64,000 nucleotides of DNA from Actinomycetota bacterium (GTDB taxonomy: Bacteria > Actinomycetota > UBA4738 > HRBIN12): contig JBBECT010000002.1 in NCBI GenBank assembly GCA_040881665.1, forward strand, positions 1 to 64,000, given 5' to 3'. A model generated the notes under the pieces. It was not told the DNA's origin. It ran no database searches and worked only from the letters and a program-made list of their open reading frames with translations. Each line of letters starts with the position of its first letter. The stretch's first letter is position 1. Below, in pieces: positions 23,441-32,515 of this stretch. Position numbers and translations under genes: made by a program.

Positions 23441-25135
23441 ATGACGAGCACGCAGAAGCGATGGACGATGGTCGCCGTCGTCCTCGGTTCGGGGATCGTC
23501 TTCCTTGATTCCTCCGTCGTGAACCTCGCCCTTCCCCGGATCGGCGAGGATCTGCCGTCGGATCTGCTCGGGACGCTCGAGGCGCAGTCCTACGTGTCCA
23601 GCGGCTACCTCGTCTCGTTGAGCGCGCTGCTGATCCTCGGCGGCGCATTGAACGACTACTACGGGCGACGCAGGATGTTCGCGATCGGCCTCACGGGCTT
23701 CGCGGCAACCTCCCTGCTGTGCGGGCTCGCTCCCTCGATGGAGTTCCTGATCGTCGCACGGGTGCTGCAGGGCGCGGCGGGCGCCCTCGTCGTGCCCGGA
23801 TCCCTCGCGATCATCACCGCGAGCTTCGACGGCGAGGAACGGGGCCGGGCGTTCGGCGTGTGGGCGAGCGCGTCGGCCGCCACGACGATCCTGGGGCCGT
23901 TCGTCGGCGGCGTCCTCGTGAACTCGATCAGCTGGCGCATGGCCTTCTTCATCAACCTCCCCTTCCTGGTCGTGGCGATCCTCGCGACGCTCCGGTACGT
24001 GCCCGAGTCGCGGGACGAGGAAGCCACCGGCCACTTCGACTGGCTCGGGTCGGTCGTGATCGCCCTCGCCGTCGGTGGGCTCGCGTTCGGAACGATCCGA
24101 GGGGAGCAGGCCGGATGGGGCGAGCCGAGCGCGCAGATCAGTCTCGCGGTGGGGGTGGCGGCCGCGATCGCGTTCCCGATCATGATGGTGAAGCGCCGCG
24201 ACCCGCTCGTGCCGCCGAGCATGTTCCGATCGCGGAACTTCACGGTGACCAACATCTCCACCCTGGTGATCTACGGGGCGCTGTATGTCTCGTTGACCTT
24301 CCAGGGGATCTTCCTGATCGGGACCCTCGGCTACAACGAACCGGCGGCAGGGATCGCCGGCGTCCCGGGCACGCTGTTCCTCGTGCTGTTCTCGACGAGG
24401 TTCGGTGCACTCGCCGCGCGGCACGGACCTCGCCTCTTCATGGCGCTCGGCCCCGCGCTCATGGCGCTCGGTGTGCTGTGGTTCGTGCGGCTCCCCTCCG
24501 ACAGCGAGGCGTGGGTGCTCGGGACGTCGGGCAACGCATCCTTGCTGCCGCCGGCCGACTACTTCATCGATCTGCTGCCCGCGCTGGTGGTGTTCGGGAT
24601 AGGGCTGACGATCATGGTCGCTCCCCTCACGACCGCCCTGATGACGTCCGTTCCGTCCAGCAAATCGGGCGTGGCCTCGGCGATCAACAACGCGATCTCC
24701 CGCGTGGGCTCCCCACTGGTGAACGCCTTGATCTTCGTGGCCGTCGCGTCGGCCTTCTACGCCTCGATCGCCGAGCAAGTTCCGGGAACGGACGTGAACT
24801 CGCGGTCGTTCCGCAGCGACGTCGCCCCACTGAACGAGCCCGAGGGCGTGTCGCCGCAGATCGAAGCGGCAGCGCGCACGGCGTCGACGGATGCGTTCCA
24901 CCTGTCGGCGCTCGTGGTCGCCGGCCTGCTGATCGTCGGCGCCGCCGTCAACGCGATCGGGATCCGCAACCCGTCCCGGGCGGCCACCGGGCCCGGCGCC
25001 GAGCAGCCGCCTCCCGAACACGGCAGCGGGGGCTCGACCGGCCCGGTGCGCGGCACCCGCGAGGAGCCGCACCGGCGTCGCGCACCCCCGGTCCGCGAGC
25101 ACACGGGCCCCGCGCACGATCCCGCGGGACCGTAG
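23441..25135 (+). CDS. MFS multidrug exporter, DHA2 (EmrB/QacA) family
   Basis: 564 residues with about 14 TM helices. The DHA2 motifs are present: FLDSSVVNLALPRIGEDL in TM1, ALNDYYGRRRMFAIGL in the first cytoplasmic loop and LGPFVGGVLVNSISWRMAFFIN in TM5. It would export drugs or metabolites in exchange for protons. A periplasmic loop between TM13 and TM14 (after about residue 440) is acidic. The last 60 residues are a Pro/Gly/Arg-rich tail. The ATG has GGGAGGAACC immediately before it; an in-frame ATG earlier lies inside the SnoaL gene. Confidence 0.9.
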   Translation: MTSTQKRWTMVAVVLGSGIVFLDSSVVNLALPRIGEDLPSDLLGTLEAQSYVSSGYLVSLSALLILGGALNDYYGRRRMFAIGLTGFAATSLLCGLAPSMEFLIVARVLQGAAGALVVPGSLAIITASFDGEERGRAFGVWASASAATTILGPFVGGVLVNSISWRMAFFINLPFLVVAILATLRYVPESRDEEATGHFDWLGSVVIALAVGGLAFGTIRGEQAGWGEPSAQISLAVGVAAAIAFPIMMVKRRDPLVPPSMFRSRNFTVTNISTLVIYGALYVSLTFQGIFLIGTLGYNEPAAGIAGVPGTLFLVLFSTRFGALAARHGPRLFMALGPALMALGVLWFVRLPSDSEAWVLGTSGNASLLPPADYFIDLLPALVVFGIGLTIMVAPLTTALMTSVPSSKSGVASAINNAISRVGSPLVNALIFVAVASAFYASIAEQVPGTDVNSRSFRSDVAPLNEPEGVSPQIEAAARTASTDAFHLSALVVAGLLIVGAAVNAIGIRNPSRAATGPGAEQPPPEHGSGGSTGPVRGTREEPHRRRAPPVREHTGPAHDPAGP

Positions 25136-25148
25136 GGCGCCCGTCCGT

Positions 25149-26795
25149 TCAGCGACCGCGGGCCACGAGCTCGGAGAGGTCGTCGGCGAGGCGGTCGTTC
25201 TCCCGGGCGTCGATCGCGATCTCGACGACGCTGGTTCCTTCGTGCGCGAGTCCGGACCGCAGCGCGCCGGGAACCTCGGCTGCGGTCGAGGCACGGAACC
25301 CGGCCACGCCGAACGCGTCCGCCAGCGCGACGAAGTCCGGGTTCCCGAACCGTGTGCCGCTGACGTGTCCGAACGCTCGCCGTTGGTGGACCTCGATCAC
25401 GCCGTACGCGCCGTCGGTCCACACGATGTTGGTGAGTCGCACGCCGAGTCGCTTGGCGGTCTCGAGCTCCTGGATGTTCATCAGGAACCCTCCGTCACCC
25501 GACAGCGTCACGACCCTGCGGTGGTCTCGAGCCTCGAGTGCCACCGCGATGCCGGCCGGAAGGGCGAAGCCCATCGAGCTCGCACCGTTGGACATCAGCA
25601 CGGTGTTCGGCTCGTAGGTCGGCCAGAAGCGTGCGACCCAGAGCTTGTGGGCACCGACGTCGCTGATCAACACGTCGCCGCGATCCATCGCCTCACGCAT
25701 CGCGAGCAGCGCCGCCTGGGGCGTCGCTGGGTCGGCGGGTTCACCGGCGCCCGAGCGCAGCGCGCGGTCCAGCAGCGCCTCGTACTTCCGCGTGGCGGTG
25801 GGAACCTGCCGCGGTTCCAGGAGCGCGGCCAGGCGCAACACCGACGAGGCGATGTCGCCAATCAGCTGCACCCTCGGCACGTAGTGCGCGTCGATCTCCG
25901 CTGGGACCGTGTCGACACAGACGATGTCGAGATCGCCATCGGGGTTCCAGGCCTGCGGCGACCACTCGATCAGGTCGTAGCCCACGCACACGACCAGGTC
26001 GACGGTGCCGAGCAGCCCTCGCAGGTACTCGCGCCGAGCGAGCCCGGCCGTGAACAGGGAGCATCCGCTCCCGTGCTCCATCACCCCCTTGCTCATGAAC
26101 GTGTTGATCACCCCGAGACCCGACGAGTCGCACAGATCTCGCAGGGCGGGCGCCGCGTGCTGGCGGACCACGCCGTTCCCGGCGAGCACGACCGGGTGCT
26201 CCGCCGCGCGGATCAGGTCGACCGCGCGGGCGATCTCCTCCTCGAGGGGCGCCGAGCGTGGCCCCGGCGTCCGGCGCAGCGGGGTACCCGCGGCCTCCGC
26301 GCGCATCACATCCATCGGGAGCTCCAGGTGCGTGGCCCCGGGCTTCTCCTGCGCGGCGACCGCGAACGCCTTGCGCACCTCCTCGGGGACCGTCGCCGGA
26401 TCGTGCACCCGCGCGTTCCACTTCGTGACCGGTCGGAGCATCCGCATCACGTCGATGTACTGATGGCTCTGCTTGTGCATCTGGGCGAGCGGTGCCTGCC
26501 CGGTGAGGGCGACCATCGGGGCGAGATCGAGGAAGGCGTCGGCGACTCCCGTCGCCAGGTTCGTGGAGCCGGGACCGAGCGTGCCCAGACACACACCCGG
26601 ACGGCCGGTGACCCGTCCGTAGGCGTTCGCCATGAACGCCGCGCCCTGTTCGTGGCGGGTGGGAACGAACGTGATCGAGTCCGAGTTCGCGATCGCCTCG
26701 TTCAGGTCGATCGTCTCCTCCCCCGGGATGCCGAACACGTACTCGACCCCCTCGTTCTCCAGGCAACGCACGAGCAGTTCGGCCGCGTTCATCAC
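25149..26795 (-). CDS. acetolactate-synthase-like thiamine diphosphate enzyme
   Basis: 548 residues with the three ThDP-enzyme domains. The N-terminal Pyr domain shows VFGIPGEETIDL and the catalytic Glu49 in TRHEQGAAFMANAYGR; the central domain has the Rossmann-like part HPVVLAGNGV; the C-terminal PP domain has the cofactor motif SGDGGFLMNIQELETAKRL. It joins the large-subunit family of acetolactate synthase and related decarboxylases. No small regulatory subunit or other ilv gene is near, so a catabolic or accessory role is more likely than branched-chain amino acid synthesis. It converges with the exporter gene, 13 bases apart. Confidence 0.82.
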   Translation of the reverse strand: MMNAAELLVRCLENEGVEYVFGIPGEETIDLNEAIANSDSITFVPTRHEQGAAFMANAYGRVTGRPGVCLGTLGPGSTNLATGVADAFLDLAPMVALTGQAPLAQMHKQSHQYIDVMRMLRPVTKWNARVHDPATVPEEVRKAFAVAAQEKPGATHLELPMDVMRAEAAGTPLRRTPGPRSAPLEEEIARAVDLIRAAEHPVVLAGNGVVRQHAAPALRDLCDSSGLGVINTFMSKGVMEHGSGCSLFTAGLARREYLRGLLGTVDLVVCVGYDLIEWSPQAWNPDGDLDIVCVDTVPAEIDAHYVPRVQLIGDIASSVLRLAALLEPRQVPTATRKYEALLDRALRSGAGEPADPATPQAALLAMREAMDRGDVLISDVGAHKLWVARFWPTYEPNTVLMSNGASSMGFALPAGIAVALEARDHRRVVTLSGDGGFLMNIQELETAKRLGVRLTNIVWTDGAYGVIEVHQRRAFGHVSGTRFGNPDFVALADAFGVAGFRASTAAEVPGALRSGLAHEGTSVVEIAIDARENDRLADDLSELVARGR

Positions 26796-26831
26796 GACAC
26801 CGTACCGCCGGACTTCCCTAGACGTGGTCGC

Positions 26832-27188
26832 CTACGCGGCGTCGTAGCGCTCTCGGAGCACGCGCAAGCGCTCCCGTCCCGCGGTTGTGAGTTTCGTCCT
26901 GAGCCCGGGCACCGGCTCCACGAGGTGCTGATAGAACCCGGCGACGCCGCGGCCCCGACCGAACGCATGTCGGTCGCCGATCTCGAGGAATCGCCGACGA
27001 GACACCTCTCCACCTTCCCGATCGAGCTCGTCGAGAACGCCGAACATCATCCGCGCCCAGCGATCGTTCTGGCTCCGATCGAGCCCGAGGTCGATCCGCG
27101 CACTCCTGGTTTCGTCGGTCACGGCACGCAGCAATCGCTCGATCCGCTCGAGCCGCCGCTCCATGTCGATCAGTTGCAGCTGCTCCAT
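26832..27188 (-). CDS. unknown protein with coiled N terminus and winged-helix-like end
   Basis: The ATG at 27188, preceded by GGAAGGGG, gives 118 residues; the frame continues upstream to 27677 but that part is the shadow of the DUF488 gene. Residues 1-30 are a short coiled coil (MERRLERIERLLRAVTDE), then a segment rich in Arg/Asp and a final part GFYQHLVEPVPGLRTKLTTAGRERLRVL that looks like the recognition helix and wing of a PadR-type regulator. I do not recognise a defined family. Divergent from DUF488. Confidence 0.5.
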   Translation of the reverse strand: MEQLQLIDMERRLERIERLLRAVTDETRSARIDLGLDRSQNDRWARMMFGVLDELDREGGEVSRRRFLEIGDRHAFGRGRGVAGFYQHLVEPVPGLRTKLTTAGRERLRVLRERYDAA

Positions 27189-27371
27189 CTGGGGCCCCCT
27201 TCCCGGTTCCTCCGTCGTGCTCGCTGCCCATCCTCCTCCGCCTCGGGCGGTGAAGCGACCTTGGCCCCGCCGGGCCAAGACGTGCACGCGATCGCGAGTA
27301 GGCTGGAAGCGCCCGTCGAAGCCGGCCGGAACGCGATGCGGGCTGGAACGGGCGATGAAGGAGGACACGCC

Positions 27372-27743
27372 GTGACCGTCCGTTCGAAACGCGCGTACGA
27401 AGCCGCGACGTCCGCGGACGGACACCGAGTGCTGATCGATCGCCTGTGGCCGCGCGGGATCTCGCGCGACAGGGCTTCCCTGGCAGCCTGGGAACCGGAC
27501 CTGGCCCCGAGCGCCGAGCTTCGCACGTGGTTCGGTCACGACCCGGATCGGTTCGAGGCGTTCCGTCGTCGCTACATCGAGGAACTTCGCCGTCAACGAC
27601 CTCTGCTTACCGAACTCCGGCGACGAGCGCGGAAGGGCACGCTGACGCTCGTCTACGCCGCGAAGGACACCGAGCACAACGACGCAGTCGTGCTCGCCGA
27701 GGTCCTCCGTCGTGGACTGCCGAAAACGGGGGGGCGGACCTAG
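27372..27743 (+). CDS. DUF488 family protein
   Basis: 123 residues. The family pattern is clear: RVLIDRLWPRGISRDRASLAAWEPDLAPS, LRTWFGHDPDRFEAFRRRYIEEL and LTLVYAAKDTEHNDAVVLAEVL. DUF488 (YeaO-like) proteins are small, often metal- or stress-associated and of unknown activity. The GTG at 27372 follows AAGGAGGACACGCC, an excellent ribosome binding site, and fixes the start; the much longer open frame upstream is antisense to the acetolactate synthase gene. A Rieske fragment follows in another frame. Confidence 0.85.
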   Translation: MTVRSKRAYEAATSADGHRVLIDRLWPRGISRDRASLAAWEPDLAPSAELRTWFGHDPDRFEAFRRRYIEELRRQRPLLTELRRRARKGTLTLVYAAKDTEHNDAVVLAEVLRRGLPKTGGRT

Positions 27744-27745
27744 AC

Positions 27746-27970
27746 GGTGGCGAAGAGGTCGCGCCCGAAGGTCTCGGAGCGTCTCTGGTGGGCGACCAGG
27801 TCGTCGGTGTCGCGCGGGTCGGCGGCGACCTGCTCGCGTTCAGCGACGTCTGCACACACCGGGGCTGCAGCCTGACCTCCGGCGACGTCGTCGTCCACTC
27901 CGCAAGGTCGGGAGCATCGGCCAGTACCGCCCGGCCCCCGCCGTTCCGGCTCTCGACAATCCGTGACCGG
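27746..27970 (+). pseudogene. decayed Rieske [2Fe-2S] protein fragment
   Basis: Translation from 27746 gives LVGDQVVGVARVGGDLLAF then SDVCTHRGCSLTSGDVV, the first half of a Rieske domain including CTHRGC, which normally supplies a Cys and a His ligand. The second ligand pair (CPCHG) is missing; the frame continues into Arg/Ser-rich nonsense, while another frame gives a GPAVPAL-like remnant of the domain end. No start codon is present. This looks like a truncated, frameshifted gene for a small ferredoxin-type protein. The stretch 27744-28124 between two good genes holds nothing else. Confidence 0.5.
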
Positions 27971-28124
27971 TGGAGTAGACACACCAGGTCATCTCACCGA
28001 GAGCAACGTGCTCCCCCGCGGGAACAACAGCGCGAACCTTCAGTTCCCGGCCTTCACCGTGGAGGCCTTCGGCACGTCGACGTTCGGACAGAATGACGCC
28101 AGGCGCATCCGGTGAAGGACGACC

Positions 28125-28979
28125 ATGGCGCAGCTGCTCCACCGAACGCTGGGTGACCCGGACGAGGTCCGGGAGTTCCCTCTCGGCCGCCTTGAGCTGT
28201 TCCAGCTCGAGGATGTGGTGATCGGGGTGGGTACGTTCGAGCCAGGCTGGCGTTGGTCCGAACACATCAAGCCGGTCGCGGGGACCGACCTGTGCATGTA
28301 TCGGCATGTGGGCTACACGCTCGCCGGCGTGCTGCGCGTGCAGCTCGAGGACGGGACCATCACCGACGTTCCGGCGAACTCCGCCCTGCAGGTGCCCCCG
28401 CGCCACGACGCGTGGGTGGTCGGCGACGAAGCGCACGTTGCGGTCGACTTCGCCGGGATGCGGGCGTTCGCCCGGCCGGAGAGTCCGGACGAGCGTGTGC
28501 TCGCGTCGATCCTCTTCACCGACATCGTGGATTCCACCGGCACCCTCGAGCGGATCGGGGACGCGGCGTGGCGCGAGTTGCTGGGACGCTTCGAAGACGA
28601 AGCCCGGTTCGAGGTCGACACCTTCCGCGGACGCTCCTTCGGGCCCACCGGCGACGGATTCCTCGCGGTCTTCGACGGCGCCGCCCGAGCGATCCGCTGC
28701 GCGGGCGCCACGATCGAGGCCGCCGAGCGCCAAGGGATCCGACTCCGCGCGGGCGTTCACACCGGTGAGGTCGAGTTCGCGGCGGGAACCGTTCGGGGCA
28801 TCGCCGTGCACGCAGCCGCGCGTGTGATGTCGCTGGCGGACGCCGGGGAGGTCTTCGTCTCGGCGACCACCGCCGAGCTCGCGGCGGGCGCCGGGTTCAC
28901 GTTCGACGATCGTGGCGCCCACGAGCTGAAGGGCTTGAGCGGACCGCGGCAGGTCCTCTCCGCGACTCCCGCCGGGTAG
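28125..28979 (+). CDS. cupin - class III nucleotide cyclase fusion, altered active site
   Basis: 284 residues. The N-terminal half is a cupin barrel (GYTLAGVLRVQLEDG, ANSALQVPPRHDAWVVGDE). From about residue 127 a class III cyclase homology domain follows: ILFTDIVDST with metal-binding Asp133, PTGDGFLAVF with Asp177, and AAARVM with the transition-state Arg233. The purine-specifying Lys expected four residues before Asp177 is Gly173, and the usual Asn four before Arg233 is His229. Other family members with the His variant exist, so activity may be changed or lost. A small ligand bound by the cupin could control it. AAGGAC precedes the ATG. Confidence 0.8.
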   Translation: MAQLLHRTLGDPDEVREFPLGRLELFQLEDVVIGVGTFEPGWRWSEHIKPVAGTDLCMYRHVGYTLAGVLRVQLEDGTITDVPANSALQVPPRHDAWVVGDEAHVAVDFAGMRAFARPESPDERVLASILFTDIVDSTGTLERIGDAAWRELLGRFEDEARFEVDTFRGRSFGPTGDGFLAVFDGAARAIRCAGATIEAAERQGIRLRAGVHTGEVEFAAGTVRGIAVHAAARVMSLADAGEVFVSATTAELAAGAGFTFDDRGAHELKGLSGPRQVLSATPAG

Positions 28980-29152
28980 GTCCCCTCTGGTGCCCTGGCG
29001 ACGTCTGAGGGAACATGGCGGCGGCAGACTCTTGACGCGGGACCCGATCGGATAGCAGAGTGAGCCGGCCTCTCTAGGAACTCCCCTTCCGCGTGGCGAA
29101 CGAACAAATGATCCCGGCACCGCTTGAGGGCGGATATACAAGCGAGGCGAAG

Positions 29153-31309
29153 ATGCGAGGACAGAAAGCCGCGGCAATGACCAGGGTGCGCGTCGCCGCG
29201 CTGGCGGTCTCGGTCCTCACCCTGGTAGCGATCGGGATCCCGCCCACCCTGGCCGCTCCCTCGACCAAGAAGTACACCGCTGTCGTCACCCCGACCTCGG
29301 CCGCCGCAGGACAGACCTCCGTCCTCACGTTCCGCATCGGCAATAGCACCCTCAGCACCCAGGGACTGGGGTCGGCGAACATCTCGATCCCCGCCGGCTG
29401 GACCGTCGCGGTGTGTTCGCCGGCCGCCCCTTGTTCGGGAGTCACGCAGGATCCCTCCGATCTCAAGACGTCCGGTTCGCCGTCACGAACCTGGAATGCC
29501 ACGACTTCGGCCAGTGTGATCAAGCTGCGGAACCCCGGCCCCACCTCGGCCAACCGCCTCCGTCCGGGCGAACACGTCGATGTCGCCGTTGCCGCGGAAG
29601 CGCCGTGCTCGAGTGGCCCGGCGGCGTGGGCCACCGTGGTCAAGCAATCGAACGACTTCAGCGGTGTGGGGAACGACTTCACGCTCGTGGGCGGTTCCCC
29701 GACCGTGACGGTGACCGGGGCGTGTGGCGGAAGCCTCGATCACTTCACGGTGTCGGCTCCGGCCTCGACGGTCGCCGGGGAAGTCTTCCCCATCACCGTC
29801 GTGGCCGAGGACGCAACGGATCAGCCTGTGTCGAACTACGTGGGAACGGTGCAGTTCACGAGTAGCGATCCCAACAGCGATCTTCCGGCGGATACCGTGT
29901 TCACCACGAACGATCAGGGGAGCAGAACCTTCACCGGGATCGCGCTCCGAACGTCGGGGACACAGTCGATCTCGGTCCGCGACGCGGCCCTGACAAGCGC
30001 CACCGGCACCGCGTCGGTCGCCGTGGGCGCCGATCCCGCCGTTGCCGAGCTCGACATCACGGCGAGTGCGACCACGATCATCGCCGGGGGGTCCGTGACC
30101 TTCACGGCGACGGGCAGCGACCGGTTCGGCAATGCGCTGGGGGACGTGACCTCCTCGACCGGTTTCGAAATGACCAATGGCAGCTGCGTGTTGAATTCCT
30201 GCACAGGTACGGTGGCGGGTCAGCAGACCGTCACCGCGACGAACGGGTCCGCGCAGACGCTCGAGCAGATCCAGGTCGAGCCCGCAGCACTCGACCGCAT
30301 CCGTCTGACGCCCCGGTCCGCCACGATCACCGCCGGCCAAAGCCGTGGGTACACGGTTCGCGGTTTCGACGAGTTCGGCAATCTCCGTGGGAACCTCACG
30401 TCCGACGCGTCCCTGTCGATCGCTCCGGACGGAACCTGCGGTCCCAGCCGGTGCAGCGCAACGGTCGCCGGCCCGCACCTCGTCACGGCTGACGTCGGCG
30501 CGTTCTCCGACACTGCCGATCTGCAGGTCGACCCCGCGGCACCAGATCACCTCGCGTTCTCGCAGCAGCCCTCCCGGACCGAGGTCGACACCACGATCTC
30601 GCCTGCGGTGACCGTGCTCGTTTTCGATGAGTTCGGCAACCTGGCCGCCGGTTCCGCCACACCCGTCTCGCTCGCGATCGGGCCGAACCCACCCGACGCC
30701 GGCACCTTGAGCGGTGGAGGGCCCGTGGCTGCGAACGGAGGGGTCGCGACGTTCGAGGATCTCTCGATCGATCTCTCAGGTGTCGATTACACGCTCGTCG
30801 CGACCTCACCCGGGCTCGGATCCGCCACCAGCGATGCGTTCGAGATCTCCGACGTCCTCGAGGATTGTGCGCAGCAGGGCGGCTGTACAGGGACCGTTTC
30901 GGATGCAACGACCTCGGCGACAGTTACCGTCCCGGACTATGAAGGGATCGACGGGCAGGACGGTCGATTGTCCCTCACGCTCGATCCACAGAACGACGCC
31001 GACTGCGCGCAGGCGACGAGCGCGTCCGGATCGGCGATCTGGGTGGACCCACCGGCGGGAGAATCCTTCACCGCCCCGGTCCGCATCGACCTCGAGATCG
31101 AGAAGTCGGAAGCGCCGGGCACCGGGGTCGCGAACTTCGTCTTCTGCAAGGACGACGGCCCGGGAACCCCGTCGGAACGGTTGCCCGACTGTCGGAAGCA
31201 GCACCCGAGTCCGCCCTGTGTCCTGAAGCGATCCCGCAGCGGCGTCGGCGACCTTCTCGCGACGATCCTGATCCAGCCCCTCGATCCCCGACTGGCAACC
31301 CGGAAGTAG
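29153..31309 (+). CDS. secreted protein with Ig-like repeats
   Basis: 718 residues from the ATG at 29153 (GAGGCGAAG upstream); an earlier GTG at 29093 would add 20 residues ahead of the signal peptide. The signal sequence is VRVAALAVSVLTLVAIG followed by PPTLAAP. Then come several 90-100-residue Ig-like or invasin-like beta domains, recognisable by returning phrases such as DHFTVSAPASTVAGEVFPI, LDRIRLTPRSATITAGQS and PDHLAFSQQP, each followed by a Phe-Asp-x-Phe-Gly-Asn turn (FGNALG, FGNLRG, FGNLAA). There is no anchor motif at the C terminus, so it should be released or bound by partners. Probably an adhesive or structural surface protein. Confidence 0.75.
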   Translation: MRGQKAAAMTRVRVAALAVSVLTLVAIGIPPTLAAPSTKKYTAVVTPTSAAAGQTSVLTFRIGNSTLSTQGLGSANISIPAGWTVAVCSPAAPCSGVTQDPSDLKTSGSPSRTWNATTSASVIKLRNPGPTSANRLRPGEHVDVAVAAEAPCSSGPAAWATVVKQSNDFSGVGNDFTLVGGSPTVTVTGACGGSLDHFTVSAPASTVAGEVFPITVVAEDATDQPVSNYVGTVQFTSSDPNSDLPADTVFTTNDQGSRTFTGIALRTSGTQSISVRDAALTSATGTASVAVGADPAVAELDITASATTIIAGGSVTFTATGSDRFGNALGDVTSSTGFEMTNGSCVLNSCTGTVAGQQTVTATNGSAQTLEQIQVEPAALDRIRLTPRSATITAGQSRGYTVRGFDEFGNLRGNLTSDASLSIAPDGTCGPSRCSATVAGPHLVTADVGAFSDTADLQVDPAAPDHLAFSQQPSRTEVDTTISPAVTVLVFDEFGNLAAGSATPVSLAIGPNPPDAGTLSGGGPVAANGGVATFEDLSIDLSGVDYTLVATSPGLGSATSDAFEISDVLEDCAQQGGCTGTVSDATTSATVTVPDYEGIDGQDGRLSLTLDPQNDADCAQATSASGSAIWVDPPAGESFTAPVRIDLEIEKSEAPGTGVANFVFCKDDGPGTPSERLPDCRKQHPSPPCVLKRSRSGVGDLLATILIQPLDPRLATRK

Positions 31310-31327
31310 ACGAACGCACGAGCCGGG

Positions 31328-31399
31328 TGGGCGCTGTAGGGCTCGAACCTACGACCTCCGCCTTGTAAGGGCGGCGCTCTTCCGCTGAGCTAAGCGCCC
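31328..31399 (-). tRNA. tRNA-Val (anticodon UAC)
   Basis: Minus-strand cloverleaf: acceptor stem GGGCGCT / AGCGCCC, D arm TAGCTCAGCGGAAGAGC, anticodon stem-loop CCGCC-CTTACAA-GGCGG with anticodon TAC, T arm GGTTCGAGCC. Discriminator A, no encoded CCA. It is the second valine tRNA of the window, and reads GUA and probably GUG codons. Confidence 0.95.
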
Positions 31400-31445
31400 G
31401 GTCGAACCAGGATAGACAGCCCACGGACAGGTCGCCCGCGTCAGC

Positions 31446-32471
31446 CTATGGAGCCGCCCGCTGGGGCGGAGGTTCCGGGTCGAACCCGGATCTGGACGAT
31501 CCTGCGGTGGACGCGGTGCTCGCGGCCTCGCGGGAAGGAGCGGGGATCTCGAGCCGTCGCCGACCGTGGCGATGTTTGCCGCCCGCGTCCCGGCTTCGCC
31601 ATGCGGCCACCGTCGCGGCACCGAGCCCGAATCCGCCGGCCAGGATCCATACGAGCCCTCCCACCCACGGGATGAGCCCGACGACGCGCACGATCCCGAG
31701 CCCGGCGAGGAACGCGACGTACGGACCTTTTTCCGGCAGCACCAGTCGCCCGACGATCCAGCCGGCCCACGCGTGGCCGACCGAGAACAAGAATCCGAGG
31801 GCGAGCAGGAACGTCAGCCCGAGCGGGAGCACGACCAACGTCAGCATCGACAAGAGGGCGAGGATCGGGAAGCCGATCAACCAGGCGAGCCCCCACCCTG
31901 CCGACGGGAGCCACGCCTCGTGAGCGGTCTCAGCAACGCCATCGGACGCGCGCGGCAGCAGCCACAACAGGAGCAGCCCGAGCACGAGCGCGGAGATCGT
32001 CACGGCGAGCCACGCGGCGAACGCTCCGAACCAACCGACCGGTCCGCGCAGGCTGAAGGGGACGTCGGAGCGCACGCTGCCCTCGACCTGCGCTCCCCTG
32101 CGCACGATCACTTCCTGACGTGACAGGACGTCACCACGCACCTGCGCCGATTCCGCAAGCACCACAGGGCCGTCGAGGTTGACGACGCTTCCCCCCACCT
32201 GACCGCTGACCACGAGCTTCCCGCTCACGACCACGACGTCCCCGAGGGCGACACCCTGCACGTTCACCGACCCCCGGAACACGACGACCTGCCCGACGGT
32301 GCGTCCTCGCGGCACGTCGACCCGCCCCGACAGGACGATCTGATCCGGCGGCTCGACCCGCGGGTCGACCTGCGCGAGGGTCGGAGTGACCCAGAGCACC
32401 CCGAGCAACGGAACCGCGAGGGCGAGCAGAACGACGGAGCGAAGGATGGTTCGGAGCATCGGTTCCCGCAT
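31446..32471 (-). CDS. bactofilin-like membrane protein
   Basis: The ATG at 32471 gives 341 residues; a second in-frame ATG four codons on is possible. A signal/TM segment (VVLLALAVPLLGVLWV) is followed by an extracytoplasmic right-handed beta-helix of the polymer-forming (bactofilin-like) type: VVVFRGSVNVQGVALGDVVV, VSGQVGGSVVNLDGPVVL, ESAQVRGDVLS, GAQVEGSV. After residue 145 come four or five TM helices (LAVTISALVLGLLLLWLL and others) and a basic, Ser/Pro-rich cytoplasmic tail. The beta helix may polymerise on the outer face. Probably a cell-envelope scaffold protein; function inferred. Confidence 0.75.
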   Translation of the reverse strand: MREPMLRTILRSVVLLALAVPLLGVLWVTPTLAQVDPRVEPPDQIVLSGRVDVPRGRTVGQVVVFRGSVNVQGVALGDVVVVSGKLVVSGQVGGSVVNLDGPVVLAESAQVRGDVLSRQEVIVRRGAQVEGSVRSDVPFSLRGPVGWFGAFAAWLAVTISALVLGLLLLWLLPRASDGVAETAHEAWLPSAGWGLAWLIGFPILALLSMLTLVVLPLGLTFLLALGFLFSVGHAWAGWIVGRLVLPEKGPYVAFLAGLGIVRVVGLIPWVGGLVWILAGGFGLGAATVAAWRSRDAGGKHRHGRRRLEIPAPSREAASTASTAGSSRSGFDPEPPPQRAAP

Positions 32472-32515
32472 CCTACCGGCGGCGAGGGGACGACCGGGCA
32501 GCGGGCAGCGGCCCG

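Noticed and set aside
25242-27743. Very long plus-strand open frame across the acetolactate-synthase-like gene
   Set aside because: It is the antisense shadow of a high-GC gene: Arg/Asp/Gly-rich, no domain. Only its last 123 codons, with their own ribosome binding site, are the DUF488 gene.
28125-28979. Reading the cyclase domain as a normal adenylate cyclase
   Set aside because: The base-specifying Lys is missing, so only homology and not activity can be stated.
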